DNA from: Zingiber officinale
Lineage: Eukaryota; Streptophyta; Magnoliopsida; Zingiberales; Zingiberaceae
Direction of reading: 5' to 3'
Assembly (NCBI RefSeq): GCF_018446385.1
Contig: NC_055990.1
Coordinates: forward strand, 137,404,996 to 137,468,995
DNA length: 64,000 nucleotides
Positions 35,700 to 46,202 of the stretch are shown here, one piece after another. The translations under genes were made by a program, and so were the position numbers. Position 1 is the stretch's first letter, and every line of letters begins with the position of its first letter. A model generated the notes under the pieces. That model did no database searches, was not told the origin of the DNA, and was given only the letters and a program-made list of their open reading frames with translations.

Positions 35700-36890
35700 A
35701 TCTTTTACTGATTGCACTCTTAGCATGTCCAAATATGCTCAACCAAGTCAACTCGAAGCTGATGACGTATTTGATTATCACATAGCTCGTAGTTTTTCTG
35801 AAGGATCTTCTAATCATTCTACCAATTAATTACTACATCCCCTTATCCTCAAAAATCTTGTTATGAAAAATAATAAATATCTTTCAAATTTTTCTTGTAC
35901 CAAAATTGTCCTAGAGCTCTGATCATTCACCAACAAGATTGAAGCACTCCAAATACTTGCTCGACGTTCTTTCTTGCAGCTTCTTGTCTTTGCCTGAAAA
36001 TTTTCTCTTAGAATCATAGGGGCATGAAAAGCTCTTGACAAAAGTAGCTCATTCTTGATAAATCCCATCAGTTAAATAGTACTCTTTTGTATATGGTGTA
36101 TCATTTATTGTAAAATTAACCTCCGGTGTATTTCCTTATAAAAAGTTATTAAATAAAGGTCATTCGTTAAACACATTGATATCATACGTGATCTTATGAT
36201 TCCAAAAAAAAAAGTGTCATATCCACAAGTCTGCAGATGCAACCGCTTCAAGCACAATTGCTAGGACCCATGATCACCTTCCTAATTCATACAATCAAGA
36301 TTTCCCAACATGTCAGGGAACCTGTATCTCTATTCATGTATTTCAAGCAAACGTTGGATGTTAGAAACATTAGGCCTTCTTAAGTATTGTAACTCAAATA
36401 CTTCAATCACACACCAACAGAAGTTGACTAAACAATCTAGACCAGTTGTTTCACTCATTTATAGGTACTTATCATAAATGTCAGCAGGAGATTCGTACGC
36501 CAATTTACAGATAGCGGTCGTGCATTTTTGAAGAGGTGATAAACCACGTCTTCCCGCTATATCAACCCTCCATTCAAAATATTCTGAATGATTTCATAAG
36601 GCATTGACTATGCTAAGGAATAACCCTCTTTGCATCCAAAATTATTATCAAAATACTTCATCAGGATATACCAGCTGATCAAAGAAGTAATCATTCAAGA
36701 GCCGATCATGTCTAGCTTCACAATCTCGATTTAAATTCCTTCTATGAATTTTATCAAAAGAACTGTGAGCTGTTAGAATTGTCATTTCCTCATGCTCAAG
36801 TAGCATCAGCATCATTTGATCCAAGTCATCATCTAAATCGGCCAAAAAATTTCTCTACTGATCATGAAGAAAAGAATGCCTAAAGCAATT
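35700..36890 (-). pseudogene. PIF/Harbinger transposase (HARBI1-like nuclease) relic
   Basis: Frames on the minus strand give an acidic N-terminus followed by RDCEARHDRLLNDYFFDQ and YPDEVF, then LEAVASADLWI.HFFFG, NDINVFNE, TPYTKEYYLTDGIYQE.ATFVKSF, and RQEAARKNVEQVFGVLQ with FWYKKNLKDI near the C-terminus. These are landmark stretches of plant Harbinger transposases, including the second catalytic Asp region (DIN) and the QE..RK.VE.AFGVLQ end. There are many stops, and the middle with GS.DC.HW is lost or unreadable. It is dead. Confidence 0.85.
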
Positions 36891-37019
36891 GGGATCGTGA
36901 GACATTTGAAATAAATGACTACTATCAATGTTGTTTGAGAAGACAATGTTAGTAGTGTAGAGGATTCTAGCTTTTATACATGAATATATAGAAGTATTTG
37001 TTACGGCTAGTTTTATAAT

Positions 37020-38353
37020 TGCTCAACAAAAAATAATCTGCTACCGGAGATTTATGGGGTATTAGATGAATTTAAATACACCAAATTAAATTCACTTATT
37101 TGTTGAAATGACCTGAGATGATAAGCTCAGGCTGCCAGCAGAGGCTGGTGTCTGCCAAGTGCTAAACGCAGACTTCATAGTGGCCGATCAGGCGAAATAG
37201 GCTAAGGCCGACCAAAAGTAGAGGCTTAGGTCGACTGAGCGAAGCTTAAGGCCAAACGAGTAAAGAGGTCGACCGAGTGAAGCTTAAGGCCGATTGAGCG
37301 AAGCTTAAGGCTGATCGAGAGAAGCTTAAGGCCGATTGAGCGAAGAAGTCGACTGAGCGAAGCTTAAGGCCGACTGAGTGAGGCTTAAGGTCGACTAAGC
37401 GAAGAGGCCGACTGAGCGAAGCTTAAGGCCGACCGAGCAAATCGAAGGCTTCTGCCGAGCTAGTTGATGACAAGCAAGTCGAAGACTTTTGCCGAGCGAG
37501 TTGCTACCGAGTGAGTAGAAGGTTGTTGTCGAGCGAGTTGCTACCAAGCAACAGAGTGAAGCGAACAGTAGGGTAAAACCTAGAAAGCGATCGGACGAGT
37601 GAACTGAGTGAACCGAGGTCTGCGACAAACGTAGTTTCCTTGAAACAGTTTCGCCCCACCTCCGGTTGTGCTTCGTGGCTTTCTCAGGTCATTTGTTTCC
37701 CAGGATACAACGGTGAACTGTGATTCTCCCCAAGCACCGAGGGTCACGACAAACTGAGAGGTACCCGACTACTATCACGGGCACTCCGCCGAGCAAGAGA
37801 TGCACTGACAGAGGAGAAGGGGAACGTAGGTGGAGAGCTTCTATTGCCTTTCTATACGTGTAACCTTTTGCCTGTGGTTGCAGCCTCCTTATATAGGAGC
37901 TCAAGGCCAAAGGGTAGCATTAGTGATCAATTAATAATCATTACTCGCTGAGCAGTAAAATGCAGTGTTTCACTCGACCGTTTTGATTATGCATTAATCT
38001 TGCTTTAATGCATCCATTAAACAAGCAACAAAAATATTTATGTGACAAAATGTTGGTTGTTCCGCTTGGGCAAATTTTGCCCCAACTGGTCTGGCATTTG
38101 ACGCACGTAGGTTGTGCCCGCACATAAGTCAATATGGTTCAGTGCAATTTGGGCCCTGGATTTGCACCCCCCTGCGCACCCACGCATGAGAGAGAGCCTC
38201 TCCCATGCATTTGTTCACATCCTCAATGCATATGTATCAATATAAACCAACCAACATGCTATGAAACTCTCAATGTGGGGACTAAAGTCTCATTCACAAT
38301 GGAGGCTCTTTCCTCTTTCACCTCTTCTCCATTCACATCACTTATATCCAACA
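37020..38353 (-). repeat. 3' LTR of element D
   Basis: 1334 bp on the minus strand, TGTTGGATATAAGTG...TTGTTGAGCA. A TATA box (TATATAAGG, minus, 37887-37895) precedes a short leader. It ends with a tandem array and a conserved tail (AAATCTCCGGTAGCAG). The first 540 bp in window order match 53090-53627. Confidence 0.82.
37195..37450. repeat. Tandem array in D 3' LTR (about 20-22 bp unit)
   Basis: About a dozen degenerate copies of GAGCGAAGCTTAAGGCCGAC with period near 21 bp, some units carrying AGAGGTCGACC in place of AGCTTAAGG. AAGCTT and CTTAAG make the array rich in short palindromes. Confidence 0.8.
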
Positions 38354-38376
38354 ATCTCTTGCATCAATGGAGATAG
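38354..38376 (-). other. Probable polypurine tract of element D
   Basis: The minus strand reads CTCCATTGATGCAAGAGAT just before the 3' LTR TGTTGG; a weak purine tract at the expected place. Confidence 0.45.
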
Positions 38377-38806
38377 GGTATGTGCTAGCATTCATCAGTT
38401 GAGTCAAGTATAAGATAGGTAGGTTTTACCCTTTGAACCTTCCCTTGTAAAAATTTGATTGCTTACTGGCTAATAGTAGACATGATATCCTTTAACTATA
38501 CTTCCGTTTAGATAAGCAGTGACAAATCTCACCCAAGACTCTCCTTGATACAACTCAATTCTCATGAGTGTGTTTGTTCTTGGTCATGAACACGCCTGGT
38601 TTTGTGAGAAGCTTTAAGAATTGTGCCTCCAATTCTCTTCGAAGCGACACCTCTTCTTTCTCACATAGGTGATCCTTAAGAGTATTCCACATTACTCTTA
38701 TTGGATCATTAACAGCTGTTTGCTTAACCTCCATCCTTCACTGATTCATTAGGTCGTCCCCCCCCACAGTGTGTCTAGTTAGTACAAATTAGTTATTCCT
38801 TTAAAC

Positions 38807-39517
38807 CTAGTTCTTGGGATCTTCAGTCAGCATAGGTTGGGTATCCTCTACACTGATCGCTAACAACGGCATCAAGCCCATTCCTCGTGATGAGCTCTCA
38901 ACTAACTCTCGATTTAACCCTTTGGTTAGCCGATCCACTAGGTTATCCTTTGACCTCACATAGTCAATAGTGATAACTCCCGTTGAGAGTAATTGTCTAA
39001 TGGTATTATATCTACGATGTATATATCTAGACTTACCATTATACAAATGATTCTGTGCTTGACCAATTGCTGATTGACTATTGCAATGTATGTAAATTGT
39101 TGGCACAGGTTTCGACCATCGTGGAATATCTTCTAAGAATTACCGTAGTCATTCAGCATTTTCACGACATTTGTCAAGAGCTATAAATTCAGAATCCATC
39201 ATGCATCTGGTTATTACCGTTTGCTTAGATAAATTCCAGGATATGGCTGCACCTCCAAGAGTGAATACATATTCACTCGTAGACTTAGAGTCTTTTATAC
39301 CATATATCCAACTCGCATCACTGTATCCTTCAATCACAGTAAGATATCTCGTATAGTGCAGTCCATATTCACGAGTATATCTCAAGTAATTCAGTACTCT
39401 TATTATCCCTTTCCAGTGCTCAACACAAAGATTACTCGTGTATCTACTCAGTTTACTTACTACGTAGGCCAAATCTGGTCGTGTACAACTCATCAAGTAC
39501 ATCAGACTTCCAATCAC
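38807..39517 (-). pseudogene. Copia RNase H region (element D)
   Basis: [29 protein letters not shown] and [20 protein letters not shown] (RNase H start with the Asp), then IHCNSQSAIGQAQN and SRYIHRRYNTIRQLLSTGVI with DNLVDRLTKGLNRELVE, ending GMGLMP. These are the RT thumb and RNase H signatures of Tork-type copia. A frame break near 39110-39150 separates the two ORFs and removes the original link. Confidence 0.93.
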
Positions 39518-39649
39518 TCGAGAGTACTCTATCTAAGAGATTCCTTTACCTTGATTTTGTTGGTGCAATCATGCTCTGGAAGTTTCAATGTATTGACAAT
39601 TATTTAAGTTTAGGTTAATACGTTGGATTTAACATGCATTGTGAGTTTG

Positions 39650-39835
39650 CAGGAGGAGTTTCTTGCAGGTCGGAAGACCAGATGCAAGAGAAGTCCAAGA
39701 AGGTCGAGGAGGACTGGATTCTTGGCAAAAGGAAGTTCTTGCAAGTCAGAAGACCAGATGCAAGGCAAGAGAAGTCCAAGAAGGTCAGGAACCGGATTCT
39801 TGGCAAGAGAAGCTCCTGCAAGTTAGAAGAATGGA
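39650..39835 (+). repeat. About 80-bp tandem repeat in the solo LTR
   Basis: Two full units and part of a third, each with CTTGCA(A/G)GTC..GAAGACCAGATGCAAG, AGAAGTCCAAGAAGGTC and GGATTCTTGGCAA. CTTGCA/TGCAAG and GGTC/GACC pair within each unit. The three overlapping ORFs here come from this repeat. Confidence 0.8.
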
Positions 39836-39894
39836 TGTGTGTTAAGCCCACTGTGTTTGTAAATCGATTCAGACATAACTGTGAGGCAGAATGC

Positions 39895-40320
39895 CTCTGA
39901 ATCGATCAGCCGATCGATTGAAGGGAAGTCAATCGATCGACCGATCAATCAGTAAGGTTCTGTGCAAAGCACAGAATCATCCTGAATTGATCAGCCGATC
40001 AATTCAAGGTATTAAATCGATCGGCCGATCGATCGGTGAACGATCTGTGCGAAGCACAGATTCCTCCTGAATCAATGAGTCGATCGATTCAAGGTATTGA
40101 ATTGATCGGCCGATCGATCGGTGAACAATCTATGCGAAGCACAAATTCCTCCTGAATCGATCAGCCGATCGATTCAAGGTATTGAATCGATCGGTCGATC
40201 GATCAGTGAATGATCTGTGCGAAGCACAGCTTCCTCCTGAATCGATCAGCCGATCGATTCAAGGTATTGAATCGATCGACCGATCGATTCAAAGAGGCTC
40301 TGCGATTCTGTGATGAAGCA
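39895..40320. repeat. CGATCG palindrome cluster (U3 of solo LTR)
   Basis: Five tandem units of about 75-80 bp. Each carries a GAATCGATC-AGCC-GATCGATTC type palindrome followed by a second CGATCGGCCGATCGATCG palindrome and a GTGCGAAGCACAG hairpin. It sits upstream of the TATA-like box. Confidence 0.88.
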
Positions 40321-40960
40321 CTGCACGTCTGAATCGATCAAGGAAAAATCTCAATCGATTAAGGTTCAAATCAGATGATCTACGCCATTGATCTTAACGT
40401 GATAACACTCAACGGATACCTTTGAATCGATTGGAATACAAGCCCAATCGATTCATGGCGACGGCTATGTGAGAAACGGCTAGTTTTCTCGACGTTTAAA
40501 AGCGTGGAAGAAAAAGAAAACACATCATCCAAAAACAAAATACTGTTTCATTGCTCTCAAAGGTTTTCAGAAACTTCAAGTGATCAAGATTTGAAAAGTG
40601 TTCAAGCTCTCCTCTCCGCCACTTTCTGAAGTCTCACTTGCAAAGAAGAAGCCGGTTAAAGTTTGTGATCCTTCTTCTCTTCTTCTTTGTAGTGTTTGTG
40701 ATCTTTACTTTGGAGAGGGAGAGTTGTAATCTTGTAAGGTTTCTCCACCTTCGGTGTGATTCTGAGAAGGAGGGTTTTGATAGTGGAAGAGTGGTGAGTG
40801 GTGTGGATCCTTGGACTAGTCACCTCCTTGAGGAGGTGGATACCAAGTAAATACAAGAGTTAGCATTGCCTTCAAGTGTCCGCTGCGAAAGAGTAAATTG
40901 ATCAAAAAAACGAAGTGAGCCCTTGACCCCCCCTCTAGCTCAACCGATCCTAACAGATTT

Positions 40961-41700
40961 TTTGAAAGATGTTGACTCATATCTATCTGCATTCGTGCCA
41001 ATGCAGTACCACCCTTGGTGAATTTTTCAAGAATTTTGTCCACGTAATGGGACTAACTAAGAACAAGTCCTCTGTTGTTTTAAGAATTTTGATTCCTAGA
41101 ATCACATCATCTAGGCCCATGTCTTTCATGTCAAATCTTGAGTTCAATATATCTTTAGTAGATTTGATTATCTTATCATTACTCCCAATGATAAGTGTAT
41201 CATCTACATGTAGGCACAAGATGATATAGTCATTCTTTATGATTTTCATGTAGACACATTTATAACATTCATTAATCTTGAATCCACATTCCTTCATGAC
41301 ATTATCAAATTTCTCATGTCATTGCTTTGGTGCTTGTTTCAAGCCATATAATGACTTCACCAATCTACAAATCTTGTTTTTCTATGTTGGCATAGAAAAC
41401 CCCTCATGTTGGTCCATGTAGATTTCCTCTTCTAAATCTTCGTTTAGAAAGGTTGTCTTTACATCCATTTGATGTATTTCGAGATTTCATAGAGCGGTGA
41501 TAGTCAACAGTACTCTAATGGAAGTTATTCTCGACACCGGAGAATACGTATCAAAGTAATCGAGACATTCTCTTTGTCGGTATCCTTTGATTACCAACTT
41601 GACCTTATATTTGTCAATTATGTCATCTGATTTCATTTTCTTCTTGAAGATCCACTTGCAATCTAGTGGTTTACTTCCCGGAGGAAGATCCACAAGTTTC
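40961..41700 (-). pseudogene. Copia reverse transcriptase (element D)
   Basis: From 41700: DLPPGSKPLDCKWIFKKKMK, VIKGYRQRECLDYFDTYSPV, then with stops MDVKTTFLN, SLYGLKQAPKQ, and from 41297 MKECGFKINE, YIILCLHVDDTLIIGSND with the catalytic VDD, FDMKDMG and LGIKILKT. It is the copia RT core in order. The frame is broken between 41487 and 41297 and the 3' end is cut by the solo LTR at 40955, resuming in RNase H. Confidence 0.93.
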
Positions 41701-41929
41701 CAAGTGTGATTTTGTAAGATGGATTCTATCTCAGATGCAATTACCTCTCTCTAGTGAGGTCCATCAAAAGAGCTTACAACTTTTGAGTAACTTCGGGGCT
41801 CACTTTCCAACATGAAAGCGATAAAATCCAATCCGTAGGATTTTTCTACCCGAGCTCTTTTGCTCCATCTAAGCTCAACCTCCACTAGTTCATCACTATC
41901 ATCTTCACCTTGTGTTTCATATGCCCATT

Positions 41930-42254
41930 TTAAGGAGCTACCATCCTCTTAGGTCTTATACGGAAACACATGCTCGAAGAATGAGGTATTTCTCAATTCT
42001 ATTATCGAGTTCTTGTGTATCTCCGATATGTGTGACTTATACACACAGAACTGATATTCACTGCTATTATGTACATATCCAATGAATATGTAATCAATAG
42101 TTTTTGGTCTTATCTTAATCCTTTTTGGAACATGTACCAAAACTTTGGCAAGACACCCCCACATTTGTAAATATTTATAGGACGGTTCTCTTCCATTTCA
42201 CAACTCATAATGTCTCTTATCTATTTTCTTTCAGCGCACCTTATTTAAAAGGTA
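41930..42254 (-). pseudogene. Copia integrase C-terminal part (element D)
   Basis: MWGCLAKVLVHVPKRIKIRP and DYIFIGYVHNSSEYQFCVY with SFFEHVFPYK are integrase C-terminal and post-integrase landmarks. Upstream it reads YLLNKVR up to the F insertion at 42260; the other half of the integrase is at 49963-50448. Confidence 0.9.
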
Positions 42255-42744
42255 ATTAGTGTTGGGACCAATTATGCAACTAAAGGGGGGCGGTGAATAG
42301 CTCGGCGCGATCTCGTGCTCTTCATTACTTGTTTCTTCAATGATATGCAGTGGAAATACAAGAAACAAAACATACAATGCTAACACAAAGGATTTACTTG
42401 GTATCCACCTCAAGATGAGGTGACTAATCCAAGGATCCACACACACGAGCACTCTCCACTATAAAAACACTCATTTATGGTAACTACCGAAGGCGGAGAA
42501 AGCCTTTACAAACTCTCAATACAACAGGAAAGCATGGGAAGACAAATACAAGAATATCTTACAAGATATGCAGTGAAAACCCTAGCTTCTTCCTCTTATT
42601 GCAGTCACGCCTCTTGACTTGGACGTCTCTCCAAGATCCTTCAAGAATTGGCGGTGAGAGTGGAAAACGCTGTGGAGAAGCTGCTGTGAAGATCGGAGCT
42701 AAACAGTGTAAGGGTTGTCGAATAAAGAGCTCGACAACGGCTTT

Positions 42745-43095
42745 AATCGACACCAACGGTCGAATCTCGATCGATTGGTTTGCTCCCAATCGATCGGGGA
42801 GGCTTTGGATCGATTGGCCGATCGATCCAGAGTGCCTCTATGCTCTCAGGAATTGCCTGGATCGATCAACTGATTGATCCAGCCTTTATCGCGCAGAATC
42901 GCGACTCCCAATCGATCGCCCGATCGATTGGGAGCTCTGGATCGATCGACTGATCGATCCAGCGCTGTTCTATATGATTGCGAGCCTCTCCCAATCGATC
43001 CATCGATCGATTGGGAGGAAGCTTGTCGTGGGAACTTACCCAATCGATCGGCTGATCGATTGGGCATGAGCCAATCGATCGGATGATCGATCCAG
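42745..43095. repeat. CGATCG palindrome cluster (U3 of F, 3' LTR)
   Basis: A series of palindromes such as CCAATCGATCGCCCGATCGA, GGATCGATCGACTGATCGATCC and CCAATCGATCCATCGATCGA, spaced 20-40 bp, alternating CCAATCGATC and GGATCGATC arms. The same module is at 48600-48930 in the other LTR. Confidence 0.9.
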
Positions 43096-43149
43096 CTCCT
43101 TGATTTTGCCCAAAATCAAGTCCAAGCCCCCTAAACCAACATCCGGTCA

Positions 43150-43885
43150 CCTATGACCTGTTGGTACATCATGCCTAGCATCCAGTCACCCTTGACCTGC
43201 TAGAACTCGCTCACCAAGTGTCCGATCAATCCCTTTGACCCACTTGAACTTCCACCAGATGTCTAGTCAACCTTGACCCATCTGGATTTTCTCGTGCCAA
43301 GTATCTGGTCAATGCCTTTGACCTACTTAGACTTCCCAACACCAGATGTCCGATCATCCTTGATCCATCTGGATTTTCCTTGTGCCAAGTATCCGGTCAA
43401 TCCCTTTGACCTACTTGGACTTCCCAACACCAGATGTCCGATCGTCCTTGATCCATCTGGATTTTCCTTGTGCCAAGTATCCGGTCAATCCCTTTGACCT
43501 ACTTGGACTTCCCAACACCAGATGTCCGATCATCCTTGATCCATCTGGATTTTCCTTGCCTAGCTTCACTCACAAGCACTTCCCTTCTGCCTAGCTTCAC
43601 TCACTAGGTCTTCTCTTCTGCCTAGCTTCACTTACTAGGACTTTCACCTGGCTTCACTCACCAGGATTTCTCTTCTGCCTAGCTTTACTCACTAGGACTT
43701 TCACCTGACTTCACTCACCAGGATTTCTGTTCTGCCTAGCTTCACTCACCAGGACTTTCCAGCTGCCCGGCTTCACTCACCGGGACTTTCACCTAGCCTC
43801 ACTCACTAGGATTTTCCAGTCTGCCTAACCTCCCAGTTAGGACTTTCACCTGACTTCACTCACCAGGATTTTCTAGTCAAGTATC
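43150..43885. repeat. Covarying hairpin array (F 3' LTR)
   Basis: First half: units of about 44 bp, alternately CCAAGTA..GGTCAA/TTGACC..TACTTGG (for example 43385-43418) and CCAGATG..GATCA/TGATC..CATCTGG. Second half: CCTAG/CTAGG (43590-43608), CCTGG/CCAGG (43647-43665) and CCCGG/CCGGG (43766-43784), all around the same loop CTTCACTCA. Arms change in a paired way while loops stay constant. Confidence 0.9.
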
Positions 43886-44070
43886 CAGTCAACTTTGACC
43901 TACTTGACTCTCCTTCATAATCTTACCACATGAACAATTGCACCTGCAATATCCATGTCTTATCTCCATGTATTGTCAAACATTGAAACTCAAACATCAA
44001 GACTCGAGCTTGAACCAATTCAAGCTCAGTCAACCAGGTCAACCTTGACCTAGGGAGTATTGCACCAACA

Positions 44071-44088
44071 ATCTCCCTCTTTTTGATG
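44071..44088 (-). other. Polypurine tract of element F
   Basis: The minus strand reads CATCAAAAAGAGGGAGAT immediately before the 3' LTR. Confidence 0.88.
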
Positions 44089-46202
44089 TTTGACAATACC
44101 ACTTAACAATACCACTAGTAAGTTAGGTTAATCCCATAACCTGAACTTACTTCATGTCAATATGAGAATGAAGGCCTAACTTAATCCTACATTCTCCCCC
44201 TATTGGCACACATCAAAAAGAAACTCTCCCCCTGAAGAGTTACTCACCGTTGTTCACAACTTCACTCGTTGTTTACAACATAATTCAAATAAAGGTCTCA
44301 TATCCTTTATTTTCATCAAATGCTCATCCTTGAGCATATACCACTAAACAATGAAGATGTCCACTCTCCATTGTTTTCCAATGCCCAACCTTGAGCATTT
44401 TCACTAAAGAAGGTAAAATCACCTTCCAAGGTGTATGAAAATAATTTTTCATGTCCTTAAAGAGTAACTCCCCTTAAAGACATGCACGTAACTTCTGTCA
44501 TTGCACCAACAATGACTTGGAATCCCTAAACCTTTAGGAAACCAAAAATAGAAGTTTTGAGGTTCATAAATTCAATAATGAAACCAAACCTCAAACTAAA
44601 CCTCTACTTAGTCGTCCTTAACCAATCCATCCTTGTTTTCATCATGAAAACTCCCCCTAAATATATACAAATGTGTTTTGAGGGGCTAGGAATGGTTACC
44701 TAGACTAAAATTGGTTCAAAATGCTAAAATCAGGCTTTCCCAGCCAAAATCAGCATTCCCAATCGATTGGAGTTGGGTCCCAATTGATTGAACCTTGCTG
44801 AATCGATCCATTGATCGATTTAGACTGCGTGGATCGATCGGTTGATTGATCCAGCAAGCTTCTGCTCGCGAGAAATGCCTTCTCAATCGATCGCCCGATG
44901 GATTGAGGCACTCCAATTGATCCATTGATCGATTGAAGCTCTGAAAAAGTTGAAATTCAATTTCAGTCAATTTCAAAAACTCCCCAAAAATTTTATAAAA
45001 TTCGAAAAATTATGAAAATTCATGTAGACATTCCTTAGGGCATATATTATCATGGAAAAATAGTTTTCTAAGAAAATACTTCATATTTTCTAAGATTGAC
45101 ACAAACTAGAAAACTTATAAAAACTTTAGTGTTTTCTTCTAGTTTGTGTCTAACTTTTCAATGATGATCACTATCAAAAGATAGTCTTCATCAAGGTTTT
45201 CCAAAAGAATTTTTAAAACATTTTCAAAACCAATTTCCAACCATGTTCTTTGGGCTTAATGCACATGACTTGTACATTAGCTTTCCCAATGATTGGAAAA
45301 CACATAACTATGTGTTTGATGAACCTAAAACTCACAAAAATGCACTAAATCAACATCTTGAGTTTTGTTCATCATTCTAACATATCACTTGTATTTAATG
45401 TGCACTAAAAAACACATACAAGTCACCTTATAGTTCTTAGTGAGATGTAATATTTTGGTTTTTTGCCCTAATCTAGGGATCATGCATATCTATCTAAGCA
45501 TTTTTAGGTTATGAACATCCACCAAGGATGTGATTTGTTAATGAATGTCATTTGTTCTTAAATTGCAAGGAATTAAAATAATGCATGATATGTTATGGCA
45601 TACATCAAAAAGAAATAATTTTCAAAAGAAAATTTCCTATAACTATATGATGTATGTATGATATGACATGGTATTTTTGTGTTTTTCATAATAAAACATG
45701 AATGCAAGATATGATGTCATGGCATATGATGGGCAAACAAAACATGACAAATTAGCATAAATAAAATACCTAGAATAACTATCTAAGTATCCTTAAACCT
45801 TAGCTAATTTAAAGTTTAAACCCTACATTGCCCAAAATGTCCCAAGAAATTGTTAAAATCTAATTTTGACATTTTTTTCTCCCTTTTTCCAATTTGTACC
45901 AATTTAAATTAACCATATTCCTCAATTTTTGGCACAAATTACTCTCTCAAAGAGTAACCACTTGAAATAAGGCTTAGATTTGCCTTTTACTTCCCAATAA
46001 AGTGCCAAAATCCCAACTTGGCATTTTATTACACTTAATTTCTTGTGCCAATCAAGCTTATATCAAATTTCTCAACCTATGACACATTTTACTCTTTCCA
46101 AGAGTAAACCATTAATCCTTATCATTTTCAAAGGTTAACAATATATAATCTTGAAAATGCTCTTAGAGTGCCAACTTTATCATGATTGGGTTAACTACCC
46201 TT
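44089..46202 (-). other. Non-coding interior of element F
   Basis: 2.1 kb without ORFs or pol similarity, AT-rich, with repeated phrases such as TCCCCCTAAATATA and CAAGTCACC. It contains an extra palindrome module at 44750-44940 (separate entry). In an autonomous Sirevirus this interval would hold pol. Confidence 0.7.
44750..44945. repeat. Internal copy of the CGATCG palindrome module
   Basis: CAATCGATTGG, CCCAATTGATTG, AATCGATCCATTGATCGATT, GGATCGATCGGTTGATTGATCC and TCAATCGATCGCCCGATGGATTGA occur in 190 bp, with the same spacing as the LTR cluster but more mismatches. It is outside both LTRs. Confidence 0.8.

Larger units (their letters stand above)
39558..40955 (+). mobile_element. Sirevirus-like solo LTR
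   Basis: 1398 bp, TGTTGGTGCAATCATG...CGATCCTAACA, with perfect TSD GATTT at 39553-39557 and 40956-40960, in D's RT/RNase H. It has a hairpin-bearing tandem (39655-39830), CGATCG palindrome cluster (39895-40320), TATA-like TTTAAAAG near 40494, and a U5 ending CCCCCCCTCTAGCTCAACCGATCCTAACA. No PBS follows: a solo LTR. Confidence 0.92.
42260..44070 (-). repeat. 3' LTR of element F
   Basis: 1811 bp, on the minus strand TGTTGGTGCAATACTCCC...GGTCCCAACA. Along the minus strand: hairpin array (43880-43150), CGATCG palindrome cluster (43095-42745), then the leader. The ORFs spanning the hairpin repeats are by-products. Confidence 0.93.

Noticed and set aside
39895..40320. CRISPR-like appearance of regularly spaced palindromic repeats (also 42745-43095 and 51500-51740)
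   Set aside because: Plant nuclear DNA, no cas genes; the repeats lie within LTRs bounded by TSDs, and spacers are themselves repeated.
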